Assembly: GCA_963543845.1 (NCBI GenBank)
Contig: CAUUCL010000004.1
Location: 1 to 64,000, forward strand
Reading direction: 5' to 3'
DNA: 64,000 nucleotides
Source of the DNA: CAUTNH01 sp963543845
GTDB taxonomy: Bacteria; Bacillota_I; Bacilli_A; Acholeplasmatales; Acholeplasmataceae
In this document: one piece after another, positions 1-7,938 of the stretch
Position numbering within the stretch: position 1 is the first letter of the stretch
Layout: the number at the start of each line of letters is the position of its first letter
Notes under the pieces: model-generated
What the model was told of the DNA's origin: nothing
Database searches by the model: none
What the model saw: the letters and a program-made list of their open reading frames with translations, nothing else
Program-made: the position numbers and the translations under genes

Positions 1-55
1 TGTCCGATAAAAAACGTTCCAAATGTCCGATAAAAAACGTTCCAAATGTCCGATA
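1..55. repeat. 23-bp tandem repeat, 2.4 copies, at window edge
   Basis: Two perfect 23-bp units (1-23 and 24-46) start with TGTCCGATA and are followed by the first 9 bases of a third unit (47-55). The units abut with no spacer, so this is not a CRISPR array. The array may extend beyond the window edge. Its CAAATGT words lie 23 bp apart, the same period as the pair at 39500-39536. Possible roles are an operator array or the repeated end of a transposon such as an IS21-type element; neither is proven. Confidence 0.9.
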
Positions 56-119
56 CTAGTTTTTTTATTGTTATTATTACCTATTTCATGATAATTTTTT
101 AATACAATAAAAAAACTAT

Positions 120-147
120 GGTGAAATTTTCCAAACGAAAATTCACC
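120..147. other. Hairpin upstream of ATPase 1
   Basis: GGTGAA(a)TTTTC and GAAAATTCACC form an 11-bp stem with one bulged base around a 5-nt loop. It lies between the 23-bp tandem repeats and the inverted repeat of the ATPase promoter. It could be a terminator of an upstream gene or part of the regulatory region. The stretch 56-119 holds only AT-rich DNA with no recognisable gene. Confidence 0.5.
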
Positions 148-183
148 CAAATTTCATCATAAGGTTATTATTCCCAATATTAA

Positions 184-225
184 ATACTGAAATGTTTGCA
201 ACATTTTATGCAAACTTTTCAGTAT
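184..225. promoter_or_regulatory. Inverted-repeat operator candidate of ATPase 1
   Basis: The 17-bp arms at 184-200 and 209-225 match at 16 of 17 positions around an 8-bp spacer (left arm ATACTGAAATGTTTGCA). A third half-site, GCAAACTTTTCAGTA, recurs at 250-264 inside the promoter spacer. This arrangement is typical of a repressor operator. The binding protein is unknown; the adjacent ATPase is one candidate. Confidence 0.7.
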
Positions 226-239
226 ACAGAAAACTTTTC

Positions 240-268
240 TTGACTTTGAGCAAACTTTTCAGTAAAAT
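240..268 (+). promoter_or_regulatory. Promoter of ATPase 1
   Basis: TTGACT (240-245) and TAAAAT (263-268) are separated by 17 bp, a good sigma-A promoter. A copy of the operator half-site (250-264) fills the spacer, so anything bound there would block RNA polymerase. Confidence 0.75.
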
Positions 269-292
269 AGCTACATAAAATAAGGAGTTTTT

Positions 293-1477
293 ATGATAAT
301 AAGGGAAAAATATTTAGAAAAAATTAGAGGGTTTTATGATTGTGACTTAGTTAAGGTAATTCAAGGAGTCAGAAGATCAGGAAAAAGCACAATCCTCGAA
401 TCCATAAAAACCGAAATAAGCGGCAAAACTGATAATATAATTTATCTTAATTTTGAAAAGATTCAAGATACAATAAATATCACAAATTATCTGGATTTGA
501 TAAAATATGTTAATTCCAATAAGAAAGAAGGACTTTGCTACTGTTTTTTTGATGAAATCCAAGAAATTCCTAACTGGCATATAGCAGTTAAAGATTTAAG
601 ATTAAATAATTGCTCTTTATTTATAACAGGTTCTAACTCTAAATTATTATCTAGTGAGTTTATTGATAATTTATCGGGACGTTTTGTATGCTTTAATGTA
701 TATCCTTTTGTGTATAAGGAAATATTAAAATATTCTAATGAATTAAAATATACTCCGAGCATTTCAGACTACTTAATCTGGGGGGGATTTCCTAAAAGAT
801 TTGAATTTAATAATTTAGATGATCAAATCCAATATTTAAATGATATAAATAATACCATCATAAATAATGATATTATTAAAAGATTTAATATAAGAAATAA
901 TGTCTTATTTAATAAAGTAGTTAATTATGTTTTAAAAAGCAACAGCAGAATTTTTTCATCTAAATCAATTTATGATTATATTAAAAATGAGCATTATGAA
1001 TGCTCAGTAAATACAATTACAAATTATATTCAATACTTAAAAAATGCTTTTATTATTTGTGAGGTGCCAAAATACTCTACAAGAGCTAAAAAAGAACTTA
1101 CATATTTTGGTAAATTATATAACACCGATGTATCTTTTAATTCATTAAGAAACATATCAGGCAGATTTGATATTGAACACAATCTTGAAAATATTATATA
1201 TAATGAGCTAATTTATATGGGATATAATGTTCAATACTATTCAACACCTGATTATGAAATAGATTTTAAATGTACTAAAAACAATAAAACCTATTTTATC
1301 CAAGTGTGTTATACTCTAGTAAATGAGGATACTTATAAGCGAGAGATGAAAGGATTTAACAGGCTTGATAACCTAAATCAAAAAATCATCATCTCAAATG
1401 ATGATGTTGACTTTTCTACATCTACTGTAAAACATATTAAATTAAAAGATTTTCTTTTGCTAAATGATTTAGATTAA
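293..1477 (+). CDS. AAA ATPase with DUF4143-type C-terminus (paralog 1)
   Basis: The 394-aa protein has a P-loop GVRRSGKST (K31), a Walker B FFDEIQE near residue 87, a sensor-like TGSNSKLL and an SGRF arginine motif. The C-terminus holds EIDF followed by YFIQV, resembling the PD-(D/E)xK-like fold of DUF4143 proteins. The family is widespread in gut bacteria and archaea and its biological role is not established; mobility or regulation are both suggested. The start ATG is preceded by AAGGAG. A run of seven G (780-786) lies in the conserved GGFP motif. The 3' end overlaps the convergent methyltransferase gene by 4 bp. Paralogs lie at 38167-39480 and 51693-52886. Confidence 0.85.
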   Translation: MIIREKYLEKIRGFYDCDLVKVIQGVRRSGKSTILESIKTEISGKTDNIIYLNFEKIQDTINITNYLDLIKYVNSNKKEGLCYCFFDEIQEIPNWHIAVKDLRLNNCSLFITGSNSKLLSSEFIDNLSGRFVCFNVYPFVYKEILKYSNELKYTPSISDYLIWGGFPKRFEFNNLDDQIQYLNDINNTIINNDIIKRFNIRNNVLFNKVVNYVLKSNSRIFSSKSIYDYIKNEHYECSVNTITNYIQYLKNAFIICEVPKYSTRAKKELTYFGKLYNTDVSFNSLRNISGRFDIEHNLENIIYNELIYMGYNVQYYSTPDYEIDFKCTKNNKTYFIQVCYTLVNEDTYKREMKGFNRLDNLNQKIIISNDDVDFSTSTVKHIKLKDFLLLNDLD

Positions 1478-2703
1478 ATATCCATAGTAAGAATAGCTAA
1501 TGTCTCACATTCAGCTGTCTGCCAAAAGTTTTTAATAGGAATTATTTTTTTAATATTATATCTTTCTTGTAATACTTGCAAGTCTCTTGAAAGAGTCCTC
1601 ATATTACAAGAAAGATATATTATTTTTTTAATATTGCTACTTTTTATAATGTTACATAAGTTCATATCTAGTCCATCCCTTGGTGGATCAATTATTAAAG
1701 TATCTGCTAATTTTAAATAATTATCATATACTTTAAAAAAATCAGCATTTATAATTTTAATATTTTTGCTTATATTATTTTTGGCTATATTGCATGCGTT
1801 TTTATTTTTCTCAATTGAATAAATGATTTCTTTATTTTCAAAAATATATCTTGAAATAGAAGATATTCCCGAAAAGGCATCAATAATAACTTTACTATCT
1901 TTAGACTCTTCCTTTATTAAATCATACATCTTATCTATCACAGATGTATTCACTTGAAAAAAAGATGTAGCTCCTACATCGTATTTTATATTATTTATAT
2001 TATATGTTAAATACTTATCTCCATATAATAAAAATTCAGTATTTTTTACTACATTATATACAGATGAAATACTATATTCATCTATAAATATATTATAAAA
2101 ATTATTAGTTATTTTTCTGTTTGAGTAAATAACCATCATTATCTTATTAAAATCATTTATTCTAAATGTGATTTTACTTATATATTCCAATTTTATTTTA
2201 TTTGTTTTAAAATATTGATTAAGCGATAAAACAAGTTTATTTATCCTATCTGGGATAGTAATATTTTTAAATATAGCAAATTCGTTTGTATCATTAAAAT
2301 AATTCCCTAATACAGAATAATTATTATTTTTTAGATGGAAAGTTGCTTTATTTCTATACTTAATATAATAATCAGCATATACTATTGGCAAAATTTCTTG
2401 ATACCTAACTTTAAACTTATCTAAAGTTTTTTTAAGTATATGCTCTTGAAAGTATAACTGTTCATCTACATTTAAATGTGATAGGTTTGTGATATCTTCA
2501 TAAACATGATCAGATCTATTAGAAGATTTTTTTAATACTTTCTGGCATACTCCAAATAAAAGATTATTCTTCTCTTTTAATATTATGCACTCGCCTGTCT
2601 CGCCCTTTAATAAGTTTTTTATAAAGTATGTCTTATTATCCTTATATGATATTCCTCTTCCAAGATAATCATAATCTACTGCTTCAAGTATTATTTTTTC
2701 CAT
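1474..2703 (-). CDS. rlmD: 23S rRNA uracil-C5 methyltransferase (RlmCD/TrmA family)
   Basis: The 409-aa protein has an N-terminal TRAM-like region followed by a Rossmann SAM-binding domain with IDAFSGISS, the IIDPPRDGLD motif and the catalytic-cysteine motif YLSCNMRTLSRDL. It should methylate C5 of a uridine in 23S rRNA, or tRNA if TrmA-like. The usual four-cysteine Fe-S region (CGGC) is replaced by residues without cysteine (around TNLSHLN), so the protein probably lacks the cluster. An AAGGAG site precedes the ATG. It is convergent with the ATPase gene and shares 4 bp with it. Family is secure; exact RNA target is inferred. Confidence 0.85.
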   Translation of the reverse strand: MEKIILEAVDYDYLGRGISYKDNKTYFIKNLLKGETGECIILKEKNNLLFGVCQKVLKKSSNRSDHVYEDITNLSHLNVDEQLYFQEHILKKTLDKFKVRYQEILPIVYADYYIKYRNKATFHLKNNNYSVLGNYFNDTNEFAIFKNITIPDRINKLVLSLNQYFKTNKIKLEYISKITFRINDFNKIMMVIYSNRKITNNFYNIFIDEYSISSVYNVVKNTEFLLYGDKYLTYNINNIKYDVGATSFFQVNTSVIDKMYDLIKEESKDSKVIIDAFSGISSISRYIFENKEIIYSIEKNKNACNIAKNNISKNIKIINADFFKVYDNYLKLADTLIIDPPRDGLDMNLCNIIKSSNIKKIIYLSCNMRTLSRDLQVLQERYNIKKIIPIKNFWQTAECETLAILTMDI

Positions 2704-2759
2704 ATATCTCCTTATAATTATTAACTATATTTATTATATTCTTAAATTTAATCAATATT

Positions 2760-2785
2760 AAAAAGAGGCTTGAAAGCCTCTTTTT
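2760..2785 (-). terminator. Rho-independent terminator of the 2788-4023 gene
   Basis: Perfect 11-bp stem AAAAAGAGGCT/AGCCTCTTTTT with a 4-nt loop, immediately downstream of the minus-strand lipoprotein gene. Confidence 0.85.
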
Positions 2786-2787
2786 AC

Positions 2788-4023
2788 TTAGTGCTTTAAA
2801 ATAATTTTAACTTTTCTATTTTTAGTAAGTGTAATTCTATACTTACCATCTGGATCTTTTTCGTATTTATCTCCATCTACTTCAAGATAATAATCATACG
2901 GAGTATTATCTGGTTTATTTGGAATATTTTTTATACTAAATACAACCTTATATCCATAATCTACCTCTTTACCTGATATATATCCATCTTCAAATTCAAA
3001 GTAGTTAAGCGAGCTTTCAACTACATCTAGTTTATATTTTAAGTTATCGTATTGCAATTTTATAGTTGTATTTTTAACAACTGAATAATAAATTATTCCA
3101 TCTTTATCTATTTCTTGTTTTTTCTCATCGCCATTTATTAAAAGAGATTGTACTACTTTACCATTTGGGATTTCTACTTTTAATTTTAATTTAGTTCCTT
3201 CTAGTATGTTTGTAAATTCTGTCTTATCTAAATTTCCTCCAAGACTAGGATCTGCTGGATCTGGGTCTAATAGTTTAACCTTTTCAGGAAGAGTTAACTT
3301 ATATTTATCCTTTGCAGCAACTTGAATATAAAACTCACAATCCTCTGTTATATTAAAAGTAATAACATTATATTCAGTATTATAATCAATCTTTTCGCCG
3401 CTTATATTTTTGTATATACCTACAATTTTCTTATCTTTTTCTAAATTCTTAATTCTTAATCTTATAGTAGTATATGCATCAACTAAAGTATTAGCAGTAT
3501 ATCCATCCATAAATTCAAGGTACTTACTAGATTTATACTTGCCTTGAATTTCATCGCCTTCTTTATATAAAAGTTCCGTCTCACTTATACTTGCTTTATA
3601 TTTTTTTAAATTAGGCTTTGGTTTATCCTTTAAAACAACACTTACCTTAGTATCTTTTTTTAATGTGAAGCGATATGTTCTTAAAGTTAAATCATGTTTT
3701 CTTATAAGTGGTGATATATCCTCACCATTTATAAGCAGTTGGTCAACTACTTTACCCTTTAGATTTTCATATTTTATATTTAACTCAATGGGAGTTTCTT
3801 TATATATTTTATTAAAATCAAATTCATCCTCAATACTATTTTGCTTGTCTTTGATTATCTTTTTAGCACTAATATACTCTTTATCAACTATTTCAAGTTT
3901 TGCAAAGCTATTAGGATCTTCTGGATTTTTATCTGGTTTTTTATCTTTCTTACACGAAAATAAAAAAGTAGTTAATCCTAGAAAAAGCAATATTAAATAT
4001 ATAGATTTTACAATTTTATTCAT
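2788..4023 (-). CDS. Predicted lipoprotein with repeated beta-rich modules
   Basis: The 411-aa protein starts with a lipoprotein signal peptide ending in LFSC (lipid-modified C24), then a charged linker rich in Lys/Asp/Pro. The rest is built of imperfect repeats: GKVVDQLLINGED near residue 90 recurs as GKVVQSLLINGDE near 285, and FMDGYTANT recurs as FEDGYISGK. Each module ends in a KDTKVSVVL-like strand, as in bacterial Ig-like or InlB-type adhesin modules. It is exported and anchored on the outer face of the membrane. Substrate or partner is unknown. An AAGGATG site precedes the ATG. It stands divergently from the lipoprotein pseudogene at 4189. Confidence 0.7.
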   Translation of the reverse strand: MNKIVKSIYLILLFLGLTTFLFSCKKDKKPDKNPEDPNSFAKLEIVDKEYISAKKIIKDKQNSIEDEFDFNKIYKETPIELNIKYENLKGKVVDQLLINGEDISPLIRKHDLTLRTYRFTLKKDTKVSVVLKDKPKPNLKKYKASISETELLYKEGDEIQGKYKSSKYLEFMDGYTANTLVDAYTTIRLRIKNLEKDKKIVGIYKNISGEKIDYNTEYNVITFNITEDCEFYIQVAAKDKYKLTLPEKVKLLDPDPADPSLGGNLDKTEFTNILEGTKLKLKVEIPNGKVVQSLLINGDEKKQEIDKDGIIYYSVVKNTTIKLQYDNLKYKLDVVESSLNYFEFEDGYISGKEVDYGYKVVFSIKNIPNKPDNTPYDYYLEVDGDKYEKDPDGKYRITLTKNRKVKIILKH

Positions 4024-4041
4024 TTAATCACATCCTTTTTA

Positions 4042-4068
4042 ATTATACCATTAAATATGTTAAATGGT
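4042..4068 (-). promoter_or_regulatory. Minus-strand -10 element with imperfect inverted repeat
   Basis: TATAAT (complement of 4042-4047) abuts an imperfect inverted repeat at 4047-4068 whose ends read ACCAT and ATGGT. No good -35 is visible, which would fit a regulated promoter for the 2788-4023 lipoprotein. Confidence 0.45.
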
Positions 4069-4127
4069 TATCTTGTGCTAAATTCGTAATCCTTTTTTTA
4101 CTTTTTTAAAATTTTTGAGCATATTAT

Positions 4128-4155
4128 TGAAAAAAAAAAAACGATAAAATAATTT
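4128..4155 (+). promoter_or_regulatory. Promoter with an A11 run in its spacer
   Basis: TTGAAA (4128-4133) runs into eleven consecutive A (4131-4141), followed by a possible -10 TAATTT (4150-4155) at 16-bp spacing or TAAAAT (4146-4151). Changing the run length would change the -35/-10 spacing, as known for variable lipoprotein genes of Mycoplasma hyorhinis. The -10 choice is uncertain. Confidence 0.45.
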
Positions 4156-4188
4156 TGATTGAAAAATTATAAGAAGGAGAAATACAAG

Positions 4189-5445
4189 ATGAAAATCAAA
4201 AAAATTTTAATGTTTTTATTATTCCCAGTGCTATTATTTTTAGTAGGTGGTTGCACTAATAAGCCTACACCTACTCCTGATTCTAAACCAAATCACCTCG
4301 TTGAATACAGTGTTAAGTTTTATAGCGATACTAATTTGTTATTTGAAGCAAAGATTAAACATAACACAAATATTACTAACCTACCTGAAAATCCTACTAA
4401 AACAGGTCATACTTTTGAATGATGGTATCGCAATAATTCGTTTACTGAAAAATTTGATGCTAGTCAAAAAATTACAAGTGACATAAATATTTATGCAAAA
4501 TTTAAACCAATTATATATACTGTTACTTTCTATGATAATTCTGATGTATTACTTACAAAGCAAGTAGAATACAATAATATAGTAGAACTACCCAAAGGAT
4601 CAGAAAAAGAAAATTATAATTTTTCAGGATGGTATAGTGACAGTTCTTTAACTAATTCTTATAATCCTTCTGCTAAAATAACTGGTGATACTGATATTTA
4701 CGCAAGATATTTAAATGATTTAAATTATTTCTTATTTGCAAGAGCAAATACAGTTGGTAATGATACTTTTAAATATACATATAAATTAGATTTTACTAAT
4801 GTTTTAGAAAATAATGTTAAAAATATTCCATTACCTGGTGCATTCTATAATGGAACTACCTACTATAATAAGAATAATATTATTTCGTATTTAAGAGATG
4901 AACTTACAAGCGGAGCTTTAATTAAAGATCATCATAATTATCATTTTCTTAAAGATGGCAATTTACATAAAGTAGTTTATAAACATAATAAGAAAAAGAA
5001 TAAAGATACCGATCCTAAAGAAAAAATTGAAAATAACTATAAAAATGCATATGAGTATTCAATTTATGCTAAGGCATTATTTAAATATGAAAAAGACAAA
5101 TTTGCTTCAATATCTAGTAAGGGTTCAATTTATGAATTAAGTTTTAATGAAAGTCAAATTGAATTAATAAAAGAATTTCTTATCTCTTATGGTCAAAATG
5201 CGATTGCTGAAAAACTTAAACAAGAAAATATCCGTACAATTAAAATATCAGCGACAATAAATAGGCAAACTCATCAAATTAGCAAATTTAAATATAGTTT
5301 TGAATTTGAGCAAGAAATGGAAAAAGTAGTTTTTGGTAAAACAGTTAAAGGAACTCTTGTCTCTAAATTAGAATATGAACTTACATTTGATAATACATTC
5401 AATGGCAATATCCCACTTGATGAGAAAGTTAAACCTTATATCTAA
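4189..5445 (+). pseudogene. Lipoprotein with InlB-type repeats, interrupted by in-frame TGA
   Basis: An AAGGAG site and ATG at 4189 open a frame with a lipoprotein signal ending GGC (C22). Codon 78 is TGA (4420-4422), after which the same frame stays open for about 340 codons to TAA at 5443-5445. The interrupted site reads TFE-stop-WYRNN; the next repeat has FSGWYSDSS, so the lost residue is most likely glycine (GGA to TGA). Two InlB B-type repeats are followed by a beta-rich domain. A single nonsense change with no other damage means recent inactivation, stop readthrough or a sequencing error. TGA is a normal stop elsewhere here. Confidence 0.8.
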
Positions 5446-5464
5446 AACTAAAGTCTAGCTTATT

Positions 5465-5506
5465 ATGAACTCCCAAAGTTGAAAATCAACTAAAGGAGTT
5501 CATTTT
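5465..5506 (+). terminator. Terminator of the lipoprotein pseudogene
   Basis: ATGAACTCC (5465-5473) pairs with GGAGTTCAT (5495-5503), with an inner AGTTG/CAACT stem, followed by T residues. Confidence 0.75.
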
Positions 5507-5524
5507 AATTTAGGCAAAATAAAA

Positions 5525-5559
5525 CAAGGATAATTCATCTAAATTTGAAATTATCCTTG
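5525..5559 (-). terminator. Terminator of the type III R-M operon
   Basis: Perfect 11-bp arms CAAGGATAATT (5525-5535) and AATTATCCTTG (5549-5559), followed on the minus strand by a T-rich run just after res. Confidence 0.8.
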
Positions 5560-5573
5560 CTTTTAAATAATTA

Positions 5574-7937
5574 TTATCCTATCTTCTTGAGAGGTTCAAA
5601 ATTAATTATGCAATTAATTAAATTATCGGGATTAGAATCGCTGATATCCAAATTAGAAAATATCTCTTTATCATAAAAATTAGTAACCTTAATTTTATTT
5701 ATGCTATTCGTGTTTACTTTCCAAATTGAAATAATAAATGGCTCTTTTGATTCTCTATCCATCACAAACATATCTTTCAATGGATTTTTAAAATAATCGC
5801 TATAAGCATTTTCAAGGAGAACAGTTTTTTCAGGATTAATATCATTTTCCGATTTTACTTCAATATATAAAGAAACATTATTAGAAAATTTTAAAATAAA
5901 ATCCCAATAAGACGTGTGTAATGAAAACTCCTTATCTAGATACTCTCCCTTAATTGTGCTTTGTTTAAAGTTTTTCCCCCACAGTTTAATATTTATTTTT
6001 CCTTTAGAATACTCTAATATTTTTTCTTTTATGTAATTGTAGACAATTTTTTCAGGCTTACTATCTAACATAACTACATTATTTTTTGATTCATCATCAT
6101 TTTTAATGGTTTCAAATAAATAATTATCACTATATGTTTTATTAGTCAAAAACTCTTCTATACGATTATTTACATAATCAATTTCCTTAAATTCCTTAGG
6201 ATTATATTTAACTAATTTGACTTGATACTCAGGTCTGTACTGCATACTCTCATATAATAATTTAGTTAATTTATTAAAATATGAAAATTTACTATTTAAC
6301 AAAAGATACTCTAAATACTCTTTGTTAATTTTGAATTTAGTATTATTTATCTTAATTTCTAGTTTAGAAAATATATCATTATATGCTAAGTTTATTGGCT
6401 TTTGTAAATGACTATAATACTTTGCTTTATTTATTTTAGTCATTTCGATTTCGTATAAAAACATAAATACATTGGTAATTTTTCTATAAACTAAATTATC
6501 TCCAACAATATTCGATATCTTTTTAAAATATAAACTATTATTAAAAGAATCATAGCCAAATAAATAAGGTAAATCACTCATAATTTGATCTTTACTATCT
6601 TTTAAGAAATTATAAATTTTGTAATCTTTAGTTTCTTTAAACAAAGATTTACTTATTTTACTTTTATTTATTATTTCAATAATCGGAAATTCTTCATCAA
6701 TGAATGTATTCTTTAACTCATATTTATAATAGTTTAGATCTTTACTATTATCAATATTATTTGAATATAAATAAAATTTATTAGTAATATCATTAAATAC
6801 TAATTCTGGCATTGGGTTTCTTTTTATTCGTCCTAAAGTTTGAATAGTTAGTTTATCGGAACATACTTTTCTTAATTGTAAAAGCATACACGCTCTTGGT
6901 ATATCCCAACCAGTCGCAGGACCTACTTTAAAAATAATACAATCAATATCAGAATCATTTTTAGCTATTTCTTCAAGAGTAAAATTCTTATTTAAAGTAC
7001 TTGTTTCTGTATCATTTTTACCAAAGTATTTTACCCATGATAAATTGTGATTGTTTAATTCCTCTTTAATCCTATTTAATTCATTAAAAAATTCTATTTT
7101 TTTGAATTTATCACTTGGCTCATCACTTACCTGAATTAACAATGCTGGCTTAATTAATACTTTATTTTTACTATATAAATTATTTAAATATTCCTGTTTT
7201 ATAATTTTGAATTCATTTATAGCACTATTTAATAAAGCATCCTCATCAATATTTCTATCAACCATTATTCTATGATCAGATTTTAAAAGAAATTTACCAT
7301 CATTAAGACTACTATCATTTAAGTCTTTCTCTTTAAGTTCCACTAGTACACTATCAAAACTATAACTTGGAGTTGCTGTCATTTTTATTATAAAGCTAGC
7401 TTTACTTTGAATTAGTTTTTCAAATTCTTTTTCACTAGCATTTTGCCTTATATCACCAATATGAGCTTCATCACGAATATAAATGAGTTCATGATTTGTA
7501 TTTATTATCTCATCAATAAAATTATCAATTACTCCAAGCTCAGTATATATTCTTCCTTTACCAAATGTTGATTTTCCAAAAATATAGACTTTACTTGTTT
7601 CGACTTTAATTGATGGCGTTCTTTCAAGCTTAGTATTTTTCCCACTTGATGGCGATTCTATATATTCACAGCCAAAATTATTATATGTTAAATATTTTTT
7701 ATAACTGTTTATCTTATTCGCAAATGCCTCAGGAAGCATTGCTTGTGAAGGCGTAGCAATAACAAAAATAAATCTTTTATCAAGATTATTTTCTAAAAGT
7801 GATGAAATAAAATATGTGGCCATTAAGGTTTTACCACTACCAGTTGGTGCCTTAAATTCAACCGTTTTATGTTTTTTATTATTATATTCTAGAAGTATTC
7901 TATTAACAGCATCTTTTTGTAAATTTGTAGGAATCAT
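5574..7937 (-). CDS. res: Type III restriction enzyme, Res subunit
   Basis: This 787-aa helicase-nuclease carries an SF2 helicase core: Walker A APTGSGKT near residue 30, DEAH box (RDEAHIG) near 157, MTATPSY (motif III) and TLGRIKRNP (motif VI). The C-terminal nuclease domain shows WDFILKF then YIEVKSE, a D-ExK pattern typical of Res proteins. Res with Mod cleaves DNA between head-to-head unmethylated sites after ATP-driven travel. It starts one base after the mod stop, so translation is probably coupled to mod and would fall when mod is switched off. The gene looks intact. Length is somewhat shorter than classical Res subunits (roughly 900-1000 aa). Confidence 0.9.
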   Translation of the reverse strand: MIPTNLQKDAVNRILLEYNNKKHKTVEFKAPTGSGKTLMATYFISSLLENNLDKRFIFVIATPSQAMLPEAFANKINSYKKYLTYNNFGCEYIESPSSGKNTKLERTPSIKVETSKVYIFGKSTFGKGRIYTELGVIDNFIDEIINTNHELIYIRDEAHIGDIRQNASEKEFEKLIQSKASFIIKMTATPSYSFDSVLVELKEKDLNDSSLNDGKFLLKSDHRIMVDRNIDEDALLNSAINEFKIIKQEYLNNLYSKNKVLIKPALLIQVSDEPSDKFKKIEFFNELNRIKEELNNHNLSWVKYFGKNDTETSTLNKNFTLEEIAKNDSDIDCIIFKVGPATGWDIPRACMLLQLRKVCSDKLTIQTLGRIKRNPMPELVFNDITNKFYLYSNNIDNSKDLNYYKYELKNTFIDEEFPIIEIINKSKISKSLFKETKDYKIYNFLKDSKDQIMSDLPYLFGYDSFNNSLYFKKISNIVGDNLVYRKITNVFMFLYEIEMTKINKAKYYSHLQKPINLAYNDIFSKLEIKINNTKFKINKEYLEYLLLNSKFSYFNKLTKLLYESMQYRPEYQVKLVKYNPKEFKEIDYVNNRIEEFLTNKTYSDNYLFETIKNDDESKNNVVMLDSKPEKIVYNYIKEKILEYSKGKINIKLWGKNFKQSTIKGEYLDKEFSLHTSYWDFILKFSNNVSLYIEVKSENDINPEKTVLLENAYSDYFKNPLKDMFVMDRESKEPFIISIWKVNTNSINKIKVTNFYDKEIFSNLDISDSNPDNLINCIINFEPLKKIG

Positions 7938-7938
7938 A

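Noticed and set aside
1..55. CRISPR array from the repeated units
   Set aside because: Units abut without spacers.
4189..5445. TGA recoded as Trp or Gly in this organism
   Set aside because: TGA ends three other genes in ATGA overlaps (24410, 36622, 43333), and tRNA-Trp has a CCA anticodon; a local nonsense change is simpler.
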